A program made the translations under genes and the position numbers. This document shows positions 9,508-18,348 of a stretch of 64,000 nt of DNA, piece by piece. The stretch comes from Candidatus Paracaedibacteraceae bacterium (GTDB lineage Bacteria; Pseudomonadota; Alphaproteobacteria; Paracaedibacterales; Paracaedibacteraceae): positions 62,001 through 126,000 of the forward strand of contig JAHBYI010000002.1 of the NCBI GenBank assembly GCA_019636035.1, in the 5' to 3' direction. Each line of letters begins with the position of its first letter. Position 1 is the stretch's first letter. The notes under the pieces were generated by a model that was not told the origin of the DNA, searched no databases, and saw only the letters and a list, made by a program, of their open reading frames with translations.

Positions 9508-11889
9508 CTACTGCAGTTCAGATGCAGTACTACTACTGGGTTCATATTCCTTTTCTGTCCACTGAATAGGCTTCAGGTCACTGATAAGGGCTTCCTTGAG
9601 CACGTCATCAGCAGAGGAAACAGGGATGATGGATATACCGGCTTTAACATTATCAGGGATTTCTTCCAAATCTGTTTCATTATCAACGGGAATCAACACT
9701 TTTTTAATGCCCCCACGATGAGCTGCTAGCAGTTTCTCTTTTAGTCCGCCAATTTGCAAAACGCGACCCCGCAATGTGATTTCACCTGTCATAGCAATAT
9801 CTTTACGAACAGGGATACCTGTTAAGGCTGAGACAATAGAAGTACACATCGCAACACCAGCCGATGGGCCGTCTTTGGGGATTGCTCCCTCCGGAACGTG
9901 AATGTGAATATCTCGGCGTTCAAATAAAAGGGGATCAATGCCAAAGCGTGGTGCCTGTGATCGAATGTAGCTGACCGCAGCTTGAATGGATTCTTGCATG
10001 ACGTCGCCCAATTTACCCGTGATCATGGTCTTGCCCTTACCGGGGACAACAACAGCCTCAATGGTCAATAAATCGCCGCCAACCTCAGTCCATGCTAGGC
10101 CTGTTGTGGCACCGACGGAATCTTGCTCTTCTGCTTGACCGTAATGGAATTTAGGGGCACCGGCATATTTGTGCAGATTCTTACTCGTGATGTGTACGGT
10201 CTTAACCTTATCAACCAAGATTTCCTTAATGGCTTTGCGGGATAGATTAGCAATTTCGCGTTCTAAGTTGCGAACCCCCGATTCGCGGGTGTAGCGACGA
10301 ACTAAATCACGCAGCACACTCTCATCAATGGTTAACTCGCCTGATTTTAGGCCATGAATTTCCATTTCTTTGAAAATGAGATGCTGCTTGGCAATCTCTA
10401 TTTTTTCATCTTCAGTATACCCGGGGAGTCGTATGATTTCCATGCGGTCAAGGAGGGGTTGTGACATCTTGAGTGTATTGGCTGTTGTGACAAACATGAC
10501 ATCAGATAAATCATAGTCAACTTCAAGGTAATGATCATTGAAAGTGCTGTTTTGCTCAGGATCTAAGACTTCAAGCAAAGCTGAAGCCGGATCTCCACGC
10601 CAATCTGATCCCATTTTATCAATCTCATCCAAAAGGAAAAGGGGGTTGCTTGATTTAGCTTTTTTCATGCCTTGAACAATTTTTCCGGGCATTGATCCGA
10701 TATAGGTTCGTCGATGACCACGAATCTCAGCTTCGTCTTTAACACCGCCCAGGGCAACACGAATAAAATGGCGACCCGTTGCCTGAGCAATTGATTTACC
10801 AAGGGATGTTTTGCCAACGCCTGGGGGACCCACTAAGCATAAGATTTGTCCGCGAACACGCCCAACCCGAGCCTGTACCGCTAGGTACTCAAGGATACGC
10901 TCTTTGACTTTATCTAAGCCGAAATGGTCGCGATCTAGAATTTTACGTGCTTCGATCAAATCTTTTTTGACGCGCGTTACTTGTTTCCACGGAATTGTCA
11001 GCATCCAGTCCAGATAGTTACGGATGACGGTGGCCTCGGCAGACATGGGGTTCATGGCGCGCAATTTTTTCATTTCAGAAACGCATTTTTCATGAGCTTC
11101 CTTACTCAGTTTTGTTTTGCGAATCTTGCTGTCAAATTCTGATAGCTCGTCCTTTGCTTCTTCATTATCATTAAGTTCTTTTTGGATGGCCTTCATTTGT
11201 TCATTCAAATAGTAATCGCGCTGCGTTTTCTCCATTTGTTTTTTCACGCGCGTACGAATACGTTTTTCAACCTGCATGACGCTGATTTCACCCTCAATCA
11301 TAATCAGCAGTTCTTCGAGGCGATCACCCGGGCTTGCCATTTCAAGTAATGACTGTTTTTCAGAAATCTTGAGGGATAAATAAGATGCAATTGTATCGGC
11401 TAACTTAGCAGGATCATCAATCTGATTGATGGTGACCAAAACATCAGGTGGGATTTTCTTGTTCAGCTTAATGTATTGCTCAAACTGAGTGATCAGGCTA
11501 CGGGTAATGGCTTCGATTTCTTCGTCGGTTTGATCATTATCCTCGCTCAGCAATTCAGCATGAGCTTCGAAGTAAGACTCATTCTCAGCAAAGTTAGTCA
11601 AGCGTACTCGTTGTGTCCCCTCGACAAGAACTTTTACTGTCCCATCAGGGAGTTTTAGCAACTGAAGAATATTGCCAACCGTTCCGATCGTATAGAGATC
11701 GGTCGTATTCGGATCATCGAGAGCAGGGTTCTTTTGTGTTACCAGCAAGATCTGCTTGTCTTGACCACGCATCACATCCTCGAGGGCACGGACTGACTTT
11801 TCGCGGCCGACAAATAACGGGACAATCATGTGTGGAAATACAACAATATCTCTAAGCGGTAAAACCGGGTACTTTACGCTCGTAGTCAT
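9508..11889 (-). CDS. lon: ATP-dependent protease Lon
   Basis: Lon is the cytosolic AAA+ serine protease for misfolded and regulatory proteins. The 793 residues contain the N-terminal substrate domain ([20 protein letters not shown]), the AAA+ module with Walker [13 protein letters not shown], and the protease domain with the catalytic Ser in [10 protein letters not shown] near residue 675. The C-terminal tail ends in a Ser/Glu-rich string after the last fold. The ATG follows an AGGGTGG ribosome site. It is transcribed behind clpX with 21 nt between them, the usual alphaproteobacterial arrangement. Confidence 0.99.
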   Translation of the reverse strand: MTTSVKYPVLPLRDIVVFPHMIVPLFVGREKSVRALEDVMRGQDKQILLVTQKNPALDDPNTTDLYTIGTVGNILQLLKLPDGTVKVLVEGTQRVRLTNFAENESYFEAHAELLSEDNDQTDEEIEAITRSLITQFEQYIKLNKKIPPDVLVTINQIDDPAKLADTIASYLSLKISEKQSLLEMASPGDRLEELLIMIEGEISVMQVEKRIRTRVKKQMEKTQRDYYLNEQMKAIQKELNDNEEAKDELSEFDSKIRKTKLSKEAHEKCVSEMKKLRAMNPMSAEATVIRNYLDWMLTIPWKQVTRVKKDLIEARKILDRDHFGLDKVKERILEYLAVQARVGRVRGQILCLVGPPGVGKTSLGKSIAQATGRHFIRVALGGVKDEAEIRGHRRTYIGSMPGKIVQGMKKAKSSNPLFLLDEIDKMGSDWRGDPASALLEVLDPEQNSTFNDHYLEVDYDLSDVMFVTTANTLKMSQPLLDRMEIIRLPGYTEDEKIEIAKQHLIFKEMEIHGLKSGELTIDESVLRDLVRRYTRESGVRNLEREIANLSRKAIKEILVDKVKTVHITSKNLHKYAGAPKFHYGQAEEQDSVGATTGLAWTEVGGDLLTIEAVVVPGKGKTMITGKLGDVMQESIQAAVSYIRSQAPRFGIDPLLFERRDIHIHVPEGAIPKDGPSAGVAMCTSIVSALTGIPVRKDIAMTGEITLRGRVLQIGGLKEKLLAAHRGGIKKVLIPVDNETDLEEIPDNVKAGISIIPVSSADDVLKEALISDLKPIQWTEKEYEPSSSTASELQ

Positions 11890-11910
11890 CTATTTTTACC
11901 ACCCTTTTTG

Positions 11911-13182
11911 TTAGTTATCCGATCCTGTCTTATCAGCAGGTCTCTTTTTCGTGATCGATTTCAAAGGTTGGCCTTTGTTCTCGATAACTTCCTTGTTGAT
12001 GATAATTTCTTCTACATTCTCATAGGAAGGCAGTTCAAACATGGTATCCAACAGGATGCTTTCAAGAATGGATCTTAGGCCGCGTGCCCCTGTTTTCCGA
12101 TCAATTGCTTTTTCGGCAATGGCATGCAGCGCATCATCCGAAAATGTTAATTTCACATCTTCCATTTCAAAAAGGCGTTGGTACTGTTTGACCAAAGCAT
12201 TTTTCGGTTTTGTGAGAATCTCAACAAGGACATCAGCTGTTAAGTCGGTCAGTGTTGCAATAATCGGCAAACGACCAATGAATTCAGGAATTAATCCAAA
12301 CTTGAGTAAATCTTCAGGCTCAAGATCTTGTAAGATCTGTCCGGGAGTGCGATCATCAGGGCCACGTACATCCGCACCAAAACCAATGGCAACACCTTTA
12401 CCGCGGCTGGCAATAATACGATCAATCCCTGCAAACGCGCCACCACAAACAAACAAAATATTCGTTGTATCAACTTGAAGAAATTCTTGTTGTGGATGTT
12501 TACGTCCACCTTGTGGCGGGACAGAAGCAATCGTTCCTTCCATGATTTTCAGCAAGGCTTGTTGTACGCCTTCGCCCGAAACATCTCGTGTGATTGACGG
12601 ATTGTCGGATTTTCTGGAAATTTTGTCAACTTCGTCAATATAAACGATACCGCGCTGTGCACGCTCAACATTATAATCGGCTGCCTGTAAAAGGCGTAAA
12701 ATGATATTTTCGACGTCTTCACCAACATAACCTGCTTCGGTCAACGTTGTCGCATCGGCCATGGTGAATGGAACATCGATAATTCGAGCCAGGGTTTGTG
12801 CTAGTAAAGTTTTACCACTTCCTGTTGGACCAACAAGCAAGATGTTTGATTTTGCAATCTCAATATCAGCGTTTTTCCCGCCGTTATTGAGGCGTTTATA
12901 ATGGTTATGAACAGCAACTGACAGAACTTTCTTAGCCTGTTCTTGTCCAATCACATAATCATCTAGAACTTTGCTGATTTCCATCGGGGATGGAACACCA
13001 TCACTGTCTTTTGAGAAGCTAGTGCGGGACTCTTCACGGATAATATCGGTGCAAAGCTCAACGCATTCATCGCAAATGAAAACCGTTGGCCCAGCAATTA
13101 ACTTGCGGACTTCGTGCTGGCTTTTGCCGCAAAAAGAACAATACAGCGTGTTTTTTACGTCTGTTCCAGTAGTTTTACTCAT
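11911..13182 (-). CDS. clpX: ClpXP protease ATPase subunit ClpX
   Basis: ClpX unfolds tagged substrates and feeds them to ClpP. The N-terminal zinc-binding domain is visible (YCSFCGK...[10 protein letters not shown], residues 15-41), followed by Walker A GPTGSGKT, Walker B YIDEVDK and the ClpP-binding IGF-like loop region (AIGFGADV). The 423-residue length is normal. The start is ATG with an AGGAG-like purine site in the leader. In most relatives clpP lies directly upstream, but the 300 nt upstream here contain no clpP. lon follows on the same strand. Confidence 0.99.
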   Translation of the reverse strand: MSKTTGTDVKNTLYCSFCGKSQHEVRKLIAGPTVFICDECVELCTDIIREESRTSFSKDSDGVPSPMEISKVLDDYVIGQEQAKKVLSVAVHNHYKRLNNGGKNADIEIAKSNILLVGPTGSGKTLLAQTLARIIDVPFTMADATTLTEAGYVGEDVENIILRLLQAADYNVERAQRGIVYIDEVDKISRKSDNPSITRDVSGEGVQQALLKIMEGTIASVPPQGGRKHPQQEFLQVDTTNILFVCGGAFAGIDRIIASRGKGVAIGFGADVRGPDDRTPGQILQDLEPEDLLKFGLIPEFIGRLPIIATLTDLTADVLVEILTKPKNALVKQYQRLFEMEDVKLTFSDDALHAIAEKAIDRKTGARGLRSILESILLDTMFELPSYENVEEIIINKEVIENKGQPLKSITKKRPADKTGSDN

Positions 13183-13484
13183 TTGCGACTCCTAAACTTG
13201 CACCTGTGTTTAATTGACAGGTTCCCTATAATTTTAAGTATGGACAGTAAAGCCTAAGAAACCGTTAAACTTTTTCGATTAGCCCAATGGTTTGTTAGGT
13301 TACCACTTTGCCAGAAAGGTCAAGATATTCCAAGATTTTTCAGGCCGTATACCTAAATTTTACCGTGAGCGTGATTCTAAAGCCACCCCAAAAAAAACTT
13401 TCCTAAAAAAATGCCATTTCTTAACATAATCTTAAGCAGTTTAATGCATATTAATAGTCATGGTTGCCGGCTGGGAGTGGATAG
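13183..13484. other. Gene-free divergent spacer upstream of clpX and a secreted-protein gene
   Basis: This 302-nt AT-rich spacer lies between two divergent genes and must hold both promoters. I see no convincing -35/-10 pair for clpX and no sigma-32-type motif. Near 13430-13460 an AT-rich stretch (TTAATGCATATTAA) could be part of the rightward promoter. No clpP remnant is visible. Confidence 0.5.
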
Positions 13485-13889
13485 ATGCGGAAATTATTTG
13501 TGGTTATGGCCTTAGTCGCAAGTGCGGACGCAAGGTGCCCCAAAATGGGGGTGGATGCTTTTGCTGATATTCTTCACAATCACGCGAGTTCAACGATTTT
13601 TGCGGGACGCGATTATCGAGTTGAAAATCGTTCTATTCCTGATTTTGCTATTGAATCAAAAAAACGCCCACGAATTGTCGTTACTGATGGTGGTTATATC
13701 TGTCGCTATACCCGTAAAATAGGAAAGGTGGCCTTTGGTTCTTTTAGCTTGGTGAATCCTCGTCCTCATGACGTGATCATCGTCGAAAAACCTCGTCCTA
13801 ACGTAGTCATTATGGAAGAACGTCGACCGGATATGGTTATTGTTGAGGGTGGTCACCATCATCGTCGTCATCATCATCGCCCATGGTAG
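13485..13889 (+). CDS. Small secreted protein, first of a tandem paralogous pair
   Basis: The function is unrecognised. The 134-residue product has a short signal peptide (MRKLFVVMALVASADA). It shares with the next gene a core containing one Cys near the mature N-terminus and a second in CRYTRKIGK, then FGSFSL. The C-terminal part is different: a Val/Ile/Pro/Arg stretch (DVIIVEKPRPNVVIMEERRP) and a terminal His/Arg cluster (HHHRRHHHRPW) that might bind metal. GGGAG precedes the ATG. The two genes are 12 nt apart and probably co-transcribed. Confidence 0.7.
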   Translation: MRKLFVVMALVASADARCPKMGVDAFADILHNHASSTIFAGRDYRVENRSIPDFAIESKKRPRIVVTDGGYICRYTRKIGKVAFGSFSLVNPRPHDVIIVEKPRPNVVIMEERRPDMVIVEGGHHHRRHHHRPW

Positions 13890-13901
13890 AGGGAGTATAC
13901 A

Positions 13902-14237
13902 ATGCGTTATCTAATGCTATTGAGTTTGATTGGTTTTGCTTCGGCTGATTGTCCCCGGATTGGGAGTGACGATTTTCGAGATATCCTTAATAATGATGAA
14001 CATAAAATTGTCTTTGACGGCGTAAAGTATCGGATTAAGGAGCGTAAGCGCGTGAAACATGGGATTGAATCATCCAAAAAACCACGCATTATTATTAAAG
14101 ATCGCAAGGGTGACGGTGATCATTGTAAGTATACTCGTAAAATCGGTAAAAAATGGTTTGGATCTTTTGTCCTCAAAGAAGTCGGCGAAAAACATAAAAA
14201 ATATAAAAAACACAAAAAAGTTATTGTGGTCGATTAA
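13902..14237 (+). CDS. Small secreted protein, second of a tandem paralogous pair
   Basis: A 111-residue secreted paralogue of the preceding gene. The signal peptide is MRYLMLLSLIGFASA. Shared positions include CPRIG-DDF-DIL, a YRI/YRV segment, IES-KKPRI, C-YTRKIGK and FGSF-L. The tail is Lys/His-rich (KHKKYKKHKK), unlike the His/Arg tail of its neighbour, so the two copies kept the core and diverged at the basic C-terminus. The two conserved Cys could form a disulphide. Role unknown. Confidence 0.7.
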   Translation: MRYLMLLSLIGFASADCPRIGSDDFRDILNNDEHKIVFDGVKYRIKERKRVKHGIESSKKPRIIIKDRKGDGDHCKYTRKIGKKWFGSFVLKEVGEKHKKYKKHKKVIVVD

Positions 14238-14286
14238 TCCTCTAATTTATCCTGCATTGTAGATACACGAGTTGTCTGTAGAAATA

Positions 14287-16116
14287 ATGAATGCTGTTTT
14301 AGGGCATGAGCATCCCCGTCTTTTTCTGTGGATCCCTGTTTTGATGGGGTTTGGGATTGTCTGTTATCAGCATTTGCCTGATCTTAATTTTTTAGGGTAT
14401 GTCGGTTTTACCTGTTTTGCTTTGGCATTTTTGTTGAGGCGATTTCTATCCTTAACGTTGATCTTGTTGTCGCTCTCATTTTTCTGTTGGGGATATGGGG
14501 CACTTTCTTACAAAACAGCAACGCTTGAACACAATAATGTTCGCTTAATCCATAAAAAGGAAAAAGGTACGTTTACAGGAATGATCCTGGATCAAGAGTA
14601 TTTACTGAAGAAAAATCGCTATGTGATTGGCTTGAATGATGGTCGGCGGGTTCGCTTAACGTCCAATGCGTCGTTAGAGATTGGCTCGATTGTGAAATTT
14701 GATGCAACCTTATTGCCCTTTTCGAAACCAATTTTACCGGATGGTTTTGATTATGGGCGTGCTGCTTTTTACAAGGGATTATCTGCAACGGGGAGAATGA
14801 ACCATCCTGAGATCTTAGAGCACCCTAAGGCTTCGTCTTTTGAGAAAATCCGTTCTTTTGTGACAGCAAAATTATTAGAGATGATGCCCAATGAATCGGG
14901 GGCGGTTGCCGCAGCCCTTGTAACAGGGGAGCGAGGGCGCATTCCTGAGGCAACACGTCAAGCCTATGCTGATGCCGGTATTGCTCATGTGTTGGCGATA
15001 TCGGGGTTACACCTGAGTATGATTGCAGGGCTTGTCTTTATGATGTTTCGTCGTGGTGGTGCCTTAAGTCTAAGGTTGGCAGAGCGCTATGATCTGAAAA
15101 AATTTGCTGCTGTGGCCACGTTTCCGTTCTTGTTAGGATATTTATTGATTTCTGGGATGGGTGTTCCTGCCATTCGTTCCTTTATCATGGTTGGGATTAT
15201 TTTGCTGGGGGTTCTTGTGCACCGGCAGGCTATTTCCATGAGAACGGTTGCGATGGCAGCTATTCTGATTTTGACCATCCAGCCAGAAAACCTGACAACG
15301 GCAAGTTTTTCATTATCATTTGCGGCCGTTATTGCTTTGATTGCTGCCTATGAGCAGGGGTGGTCACCACTTCAAGACTGGGGACAGCAGGGTGGTCAAT
15401 GGCGCAAACCAATTGTTTATGGTGTTGGTATTGTAGCTTCAACGGTTATTGCAACACTTGCAACGTTACCCATCACGCTTTATATTTTTAACCGAATATC
15501 TCTCCAGGCCATTATTGGTAATCTTGTGGCTATTCCGTTGATGGGGTTTCTGATTATGCCCTTGTTGTTGGGTGCTGTGATGCTCATGCCGTTTGGAACA
15601 TTCTCGCCAATTTGTTTTATGCTCGATCAATCGATTCAGCTCATGACAAAGGTTGCCGTGTGGACAGCATCTTTGCCAGGAGCAGGAATCCAAGTGCCTA
15701 AACCGCCGCAAGCCTTTATTTGGTTGTCTATTATCGGCGGGTTATGGTTGTGTTTATGGCGAACTCGGGTTCGTTATTTAGGGATTATCCTTCTTGTGAT
15801 ATCGATCGGATTACTATGGGTTAAACCTAAACCATTTTATTGGAAGGCACCTGAGGGGCAGATTTATTGGTATGATGGTACGCACTTATCAACATTTGCT
15901 CATGCTAGGCATAACGATTTTACTGAGGAAATTCTGCAACGCCATCTTGGTTTACGGGATATTAGGTACGAGCCGGAAGACCTCGTCCTTGCTGAGTTTT
16001 CAGGACAAGATGTAGCGTTGTTAAATCAACGATTTTCTTGGCGGAAGCATCGATATTTATGTGATGACTGTGATGTGATCGTCTCTCCGTATCGATTGCC
16101 GGACAGTATTATGTAA
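14287..16116 (+). CDS. comEC: ComEC/Rec2-family DNA-uptake membrane protein
   Basis: ComEC is the inner-membrane channel for single-stranded DNA during transformation. About 609 residues contain an N-terminal DUF4131-like soluble domain between membrane segments, then the polytopic Competence domain with the signature HVLAISGLHLSMIAG. The C-terminus is short and lacks the metallo-beta-lactamase domain of the Bacillus protein, as in many alphaproteobacterial forms. The start is uncertain: ATG at 14287 or TTG at 14272, neither with a strong ribosome site. Other competence genes are not in the window. Confidence 0.93.
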   Translation: MNAVLGHEHPRLFLWIPVLMGFGIVCYQHLPDLNFLGYVGFTCFALAFLLRRFLSLTLILLSLSFFCWGYGALSYKTATLEHNNVRLIHKKEKGTFTGMILDQEYLLKKNRYVIGLNDGRRVRLTSNASLEIGSIVKFDATLLPFSKPILPDGFDYGRAAFYKGLSATGRMNHPEILEHPKASSFEKIRSFVTAKLLEMMPNESGAVAAALVTGERGRIPEATRQAYADAGIAHVLAISGLHLSMIAGLVFMMFRRGGALSLRLAERYDLKKFAAVATFPFLLGYLLISGMGVPAIRSFIMVGIILLGVLVHRQAISMRTVAMAAILILTIQPENLTTASFSLSFAAVIALIAAYEQGWSPLQDWGQQGGQWRKPIVYGVGIVASTVIATLATLPITLYIFNRISLQAIIGNLVAIPLMGFLIMPLLLGAVMLMPFGTFSPICFMLDQSIQLMTKVAVWTASLPGAGIQVPKPPQAFIWLSIIGGLWLCLWRTRVRYLGIILLVISIGLLWVKPKPFYWKAPEGQIYWYDGTHLSTFAHARHNDFTEEILQRHLGLRDIRYEPEDLVLAEFSGQDVALLNQRFSWRKHRYLCDDCDVIVSPYRLPDSIM

Positions 16117-16120
16117 CCTT

Positions 16121-16170
16121 GGGTGAGCGACGAATTTAGCTATATCAAGGTTAAATGGGATAACTATATA
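16121..16170. repeat. Half copy of the TATAGT inverted-repeat element
   Basis: This 50-nt segment after the comEC stop reads GAGCGACGAATTTAGCTATA... and ends ATGGGATAACTATATA. It is one arm of the roughly 100-bp element found in fuller form at 16740 and 48892. Confidence 0.7.
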
Positions 16171-16171
16171 T

Positions 16172-16199
16172 AAAAACCTCGCTGTTGCCAGCGAGGTTT
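16172..16199 (-). terminator. Rho-independent terminator of the RRM gene
   Basis: Read on the minus strand, the stem AACCTCGCTG/CAGCGAGGTT with a four-base loop is followed by TTTTT. It lies 21 nt past the stop of the RRM-protein gene and could also stop comEC transcription from the other side. Confidence 0.85.
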
Positions 16200-16220
16200 A
16201 AGCTTATGCGATAATCTTAA

Positions 16221-16502
16221 TTATCGACGAGCTGGACGACGGTCAGAACTTTCTTCTTTTGGTCGTGCGATAGCAACGTTCATACGGCGACCGTTTAGAT
16301 CTTGGCCGTTTAGCTTTTCCATAGCTGTTGATGCTTGTTGTTCGCTTTCCATTTCAACGAAACCAAAACCTTTACTACGACCGCTCATTTTGTCTGTAAT
16401 GACTTTTGCTGAGACGACAGCGCCGTGGTCAGAAAAAAGTTGTTCCAGAGTTTGGTCGTTTACTGAGTAAGGTAAATTACTGATGTATAGCTTATTGTTC
16501 AC
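16221..16502 (-). CDS. RNA-binding protein with a single RRM domain
   Basis: A 93-residue protein that is one RNA-recognition motif plus a short basic tail. RNP2 is LYISNL (residues 4-9) and RNP1 is KGFGFVEM (near 44-51). The tail (SSDRRPARR) is Arg-rich. Such small proteins in bacteria are often cold-induced RNA chaperones; that role is inferred. The start is GTG, fixed by AGGAGG 6 nt upstream. A leader of over 100 nt without genes precedes it, and a clear terminator follows. Confidence 0.93.
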   Translation of the reverse strand: MNNKLYISNLPYSVNDQTLEQLFSDHGAVVSAKVITDKMSGRSKGFGFVEMESEQQASTAMEKLNGQDLNGRRMNVAIARPKEESSDRRPARR

Positions 16503-16739
16503 AATGAACCTCCTTTAAAATTAAGCTCGGCGCACAAAGGGAGACGAAAAGAGGTCTTTCAGTTCCAATGACGCAACCGTATCACACTTTTATATTGTAG
16601 TCTGATCGGCTGTTAAAAAGTGGTTAAGAGCAAAGCTAAAAAAACGCAAAAAAACTAACGGACTTTTATAACACCTATCGCACAACGATACAATTGAACT
16701 ATAGGCTAGACTTAATAGGAAAGTAAAGCGATAAATTCA
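16503..16739. other. Leader/promoter region of the RRM gene
   Basis: The region contains the AGGAGG ribosome site of the minus-strand RRM gene (16508-16515) and AT-rich sequence further upstream. I found no coding potential and no promoter that I would stand behind. Confidence 0.4.
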
Positions 16740-16839
16740 TTATACAGTCATTCCATTTAACCTTGATACAGCTAAACTCGTCGCTCACGTACTTTATCAC
16801 CTCAGTTAACTGTATCAAACTTAACTGGAACAATTATAT
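16740..16839. repeat. Full copy of the TATAGT inverted-repeat element (MITE-like)
   Basis: A roughly 100-bp element with long imperfect terminal inverted repeats. The left arm is TATACAGTCATTCCATTTAA and the right arm ends CTTAACTGGAACAATTATA. The centre CTCGTCGCTCACGTAC is shared with the copy at 48892. It has no coding capacity. Size and TA-ended inverted repeats suggest a miniature transposable element. Confidence 0.75.
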
Positions 16840-16864
16840 TTTAAATGCCTTTGATTTCTTTTGC

Positions 16865-17482
16865 TCACGATAGTTCCATTTCCTCACGAAAATCATAAGC
16901 AGCATTCCTATCCCGCGAGTAGCCGTAATATCCGTTCATTAATGCTTGAAATTTCATTTCTATAGCCCATTGATTGCCCTTACCAATCTCTATTTCAAGG
17001 AGCTCTCTCGCTGATTCTAAATCTTCTCTATAACCATACATTCCGTCCGCCATACCGTCAAATTGCAGTTCAATTCCCCATTGGGTGGCACTTGCTTCGT
17101 TATCAATAAAATCTCTGAGTGCATCTTGGTCTTGTTCATAACCGTAATATCCATTAGTTAACCCATAAAACTTCTTTTGTATCGCCCATTCGTTTTGTTG
17201 GGTTACTAATTCATCGATAAAATCTTTGGCGATACTCCAATCTTGTGTGTCGTCGCAAGATTCTATAATTGCTTGAAATGTTTCATCATATTGAATAACA
17301 AGTAGCTTATTTTCAGTGTCGCTACGGGTTTCCAGTAACTTATTCCTTTTTGCCGGAGGGGGAGGAAGCTCCGCGATGCTGTCATCTTGAGCATCGTCTA
17401 TTGAGAATCTAGAGTAATCCATTGCTAAGGATATTGTTGTAAAACCAAGGCTTAGAAAAAGGGTGGCTATAAATAACATCAT
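16865..17482 (-). CDS. Secreted protein with three 36-37-residue W/YGY repeats
   Basis: I do not recognise the family. The 205-residue product has a signal peptide (MMLFIATLFLSLGFTTISLA), an acidic/proline segment (ELPPPPAKR) and three tandem units, roughly residues 99-203, each built on the pattern (E/Q)W(A/G)I-x3-F-x5-G-x-YGY-x2-D. A partial earlier unit (DWSIAKDFI) may precede them. Such repeats usually form a helical solenoid for protein binding. It has its own transcription unit. Export and repeats make it a candidate secreted interaction protein; that is inference. Confidence 0.7.
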   Translation of the reverse strand: MMLFIATLFLSLGFTTISLAMDYSRFSIDDAQDDSIAELPPPPAKRNKLLETRSDTENKLLVIQYDETFQAIIESCDDTQDWSIAKDFIDELVTQQNEWAIQKKFYGLTNGYYGYEQDQDALRDFIDNEASATQWGIELQFDGMADGMYGYREDLESARELLEIEIGKGNQWAIEMKFQALMNGYYGYSRDRNAAYDFREEMELS

Positions 17483-17689
17483 GTTGATATACTCTGTGTT
17501 TGCAAGAAATGTTGAACTGTACCTGACATAGTTATTTTTTGTTTAATATTCAAGCACAGAAAAACTGCTTTGATTGACCCGGTGTGAGGGGAGAGTGTGT
17601 TATCGAGCATCTATAAATATATTAAACTGTGGAGTTAAAACTCCTTGCTACGATGGTGTTGTACTGGGTTTGCGTTATGTATTAGTAGC

Positions 17690-17720
17690 AAAAACCCCCG
17701 TCTTTTACAAAGAAGGGGGG
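17690..17720 (-). terminator. Rho-independent terminator of rpmG
   Basis: On the minus strand CCCCCCTTCTTT pairs with AAGACGGGGG around a short loop and is followed by TTTTT. It lies 32 nt beyond the rpmG stop. Confidence 0.85.
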
Positions 17721-17751
17721 GTGAAAAATATTAGGTTTTAACCGGCAATTT

Positions 17752-17919
17752 TTATTTGATTTTTGTTTCTTTGAACAAAACGTGCTTACGAACAACAGGG
17801 TCGTATTTGCGGAATTCAAATTTTTCCGGTTTTTTACGAGGATTCTTCTTTGCTACGTAAAAGAAACCTGTGTCAGCGGTGCTGAGCATCTTAATCGCGA
17901 TTGTTGCGGCTTTTGCCAT
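17752..17919 (-). CDS. rpmG: 50S ribosomal protein L33
   Basis: A 55-residue protein beginning [20 protein letters not shown], then [20 protein letters not shown], and ending [14 protein letters not shown]. This is the full-length, Cys-free proteobacterial L33 of the large ribosomal subunit. GGAGAA precedes the ATG and a strong terminator follows the stop. It is monocistronic. Confidence 0.97.
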   Translation of the reverse strand: MAKAATIAIKMLSTADTGFFYVAKKNPRKKPEKFEFRKYDPVVRKHVLFKETKIK

Positions 17920-18255
17920 GTTAATTCTCCATCAAGTGCCTGTTCAGCACGGTTCAATTTTAGTTATTTGTAACAAAAATCAAAGGGTGCGTCAATTGTT
18001 TTTTAAAGGAATAAGTGTGCCGATTCTCACTTGTTTTAAAATCAGCACTATATCATACCTCCATAAACACACCCAATTACACACATAAAAATAATGTTCC
18101 ATCAATGAGATAAAATCGTATCTAAAATATCTTTTATGAAGATGGTAAAGTCTTTAATATCTCTTCCGGAGGATGCCAGCTCAAGGCTCGCCATATATCT
18201 GCTTCTTTGCTCCAAAGGATAGATCTAATGCTGTTCTTAACCGATAAGAAGATCT
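17920..18255. other. Intergenic region with a possible decayed reading frame
   Basis: Upstream of rpmG I see AT-rich sequence. On the minus strand, 18134-18268 is open for 44 codons without a usable start and contains the plausible string SILWSKEADIWRALSWHPPE. It may be the end of a lost gene. Nothing else is recognisable. Confidence 0.3.
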
Positions 18256-18327
18256 GACGATAACTTGATTATTATGTCTGACAATAACTAGACTATTATG
18301 CCCGACGATAACTTGATTATTGTGCGA
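18256..18327 (+). repeat. Three tandem 24-bp repeats
   Basis: Three adjoining 24-bp units follow the pattern GAC(G/A)ATAACT(T/A)GA(T/C)TATT(A/G)TG plus 3 nt. Their starts are at 18256, 18280 and 18304. They end about 20 nt past the stop of the downstream minus-strand gene. No spacers are present, so this is not a CRISPR array. Confidence 0.85.
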
Positions 18328-18348
18328 TTCTATAGTGCCTGTCACGTT

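Noticed and set aside
18256..18327. Short regular repeats that might be a CRISPR array
   Set aside because: The three 24-bp units adjoin directly with no spacers and are imperfect; they are simple tandem repeats.
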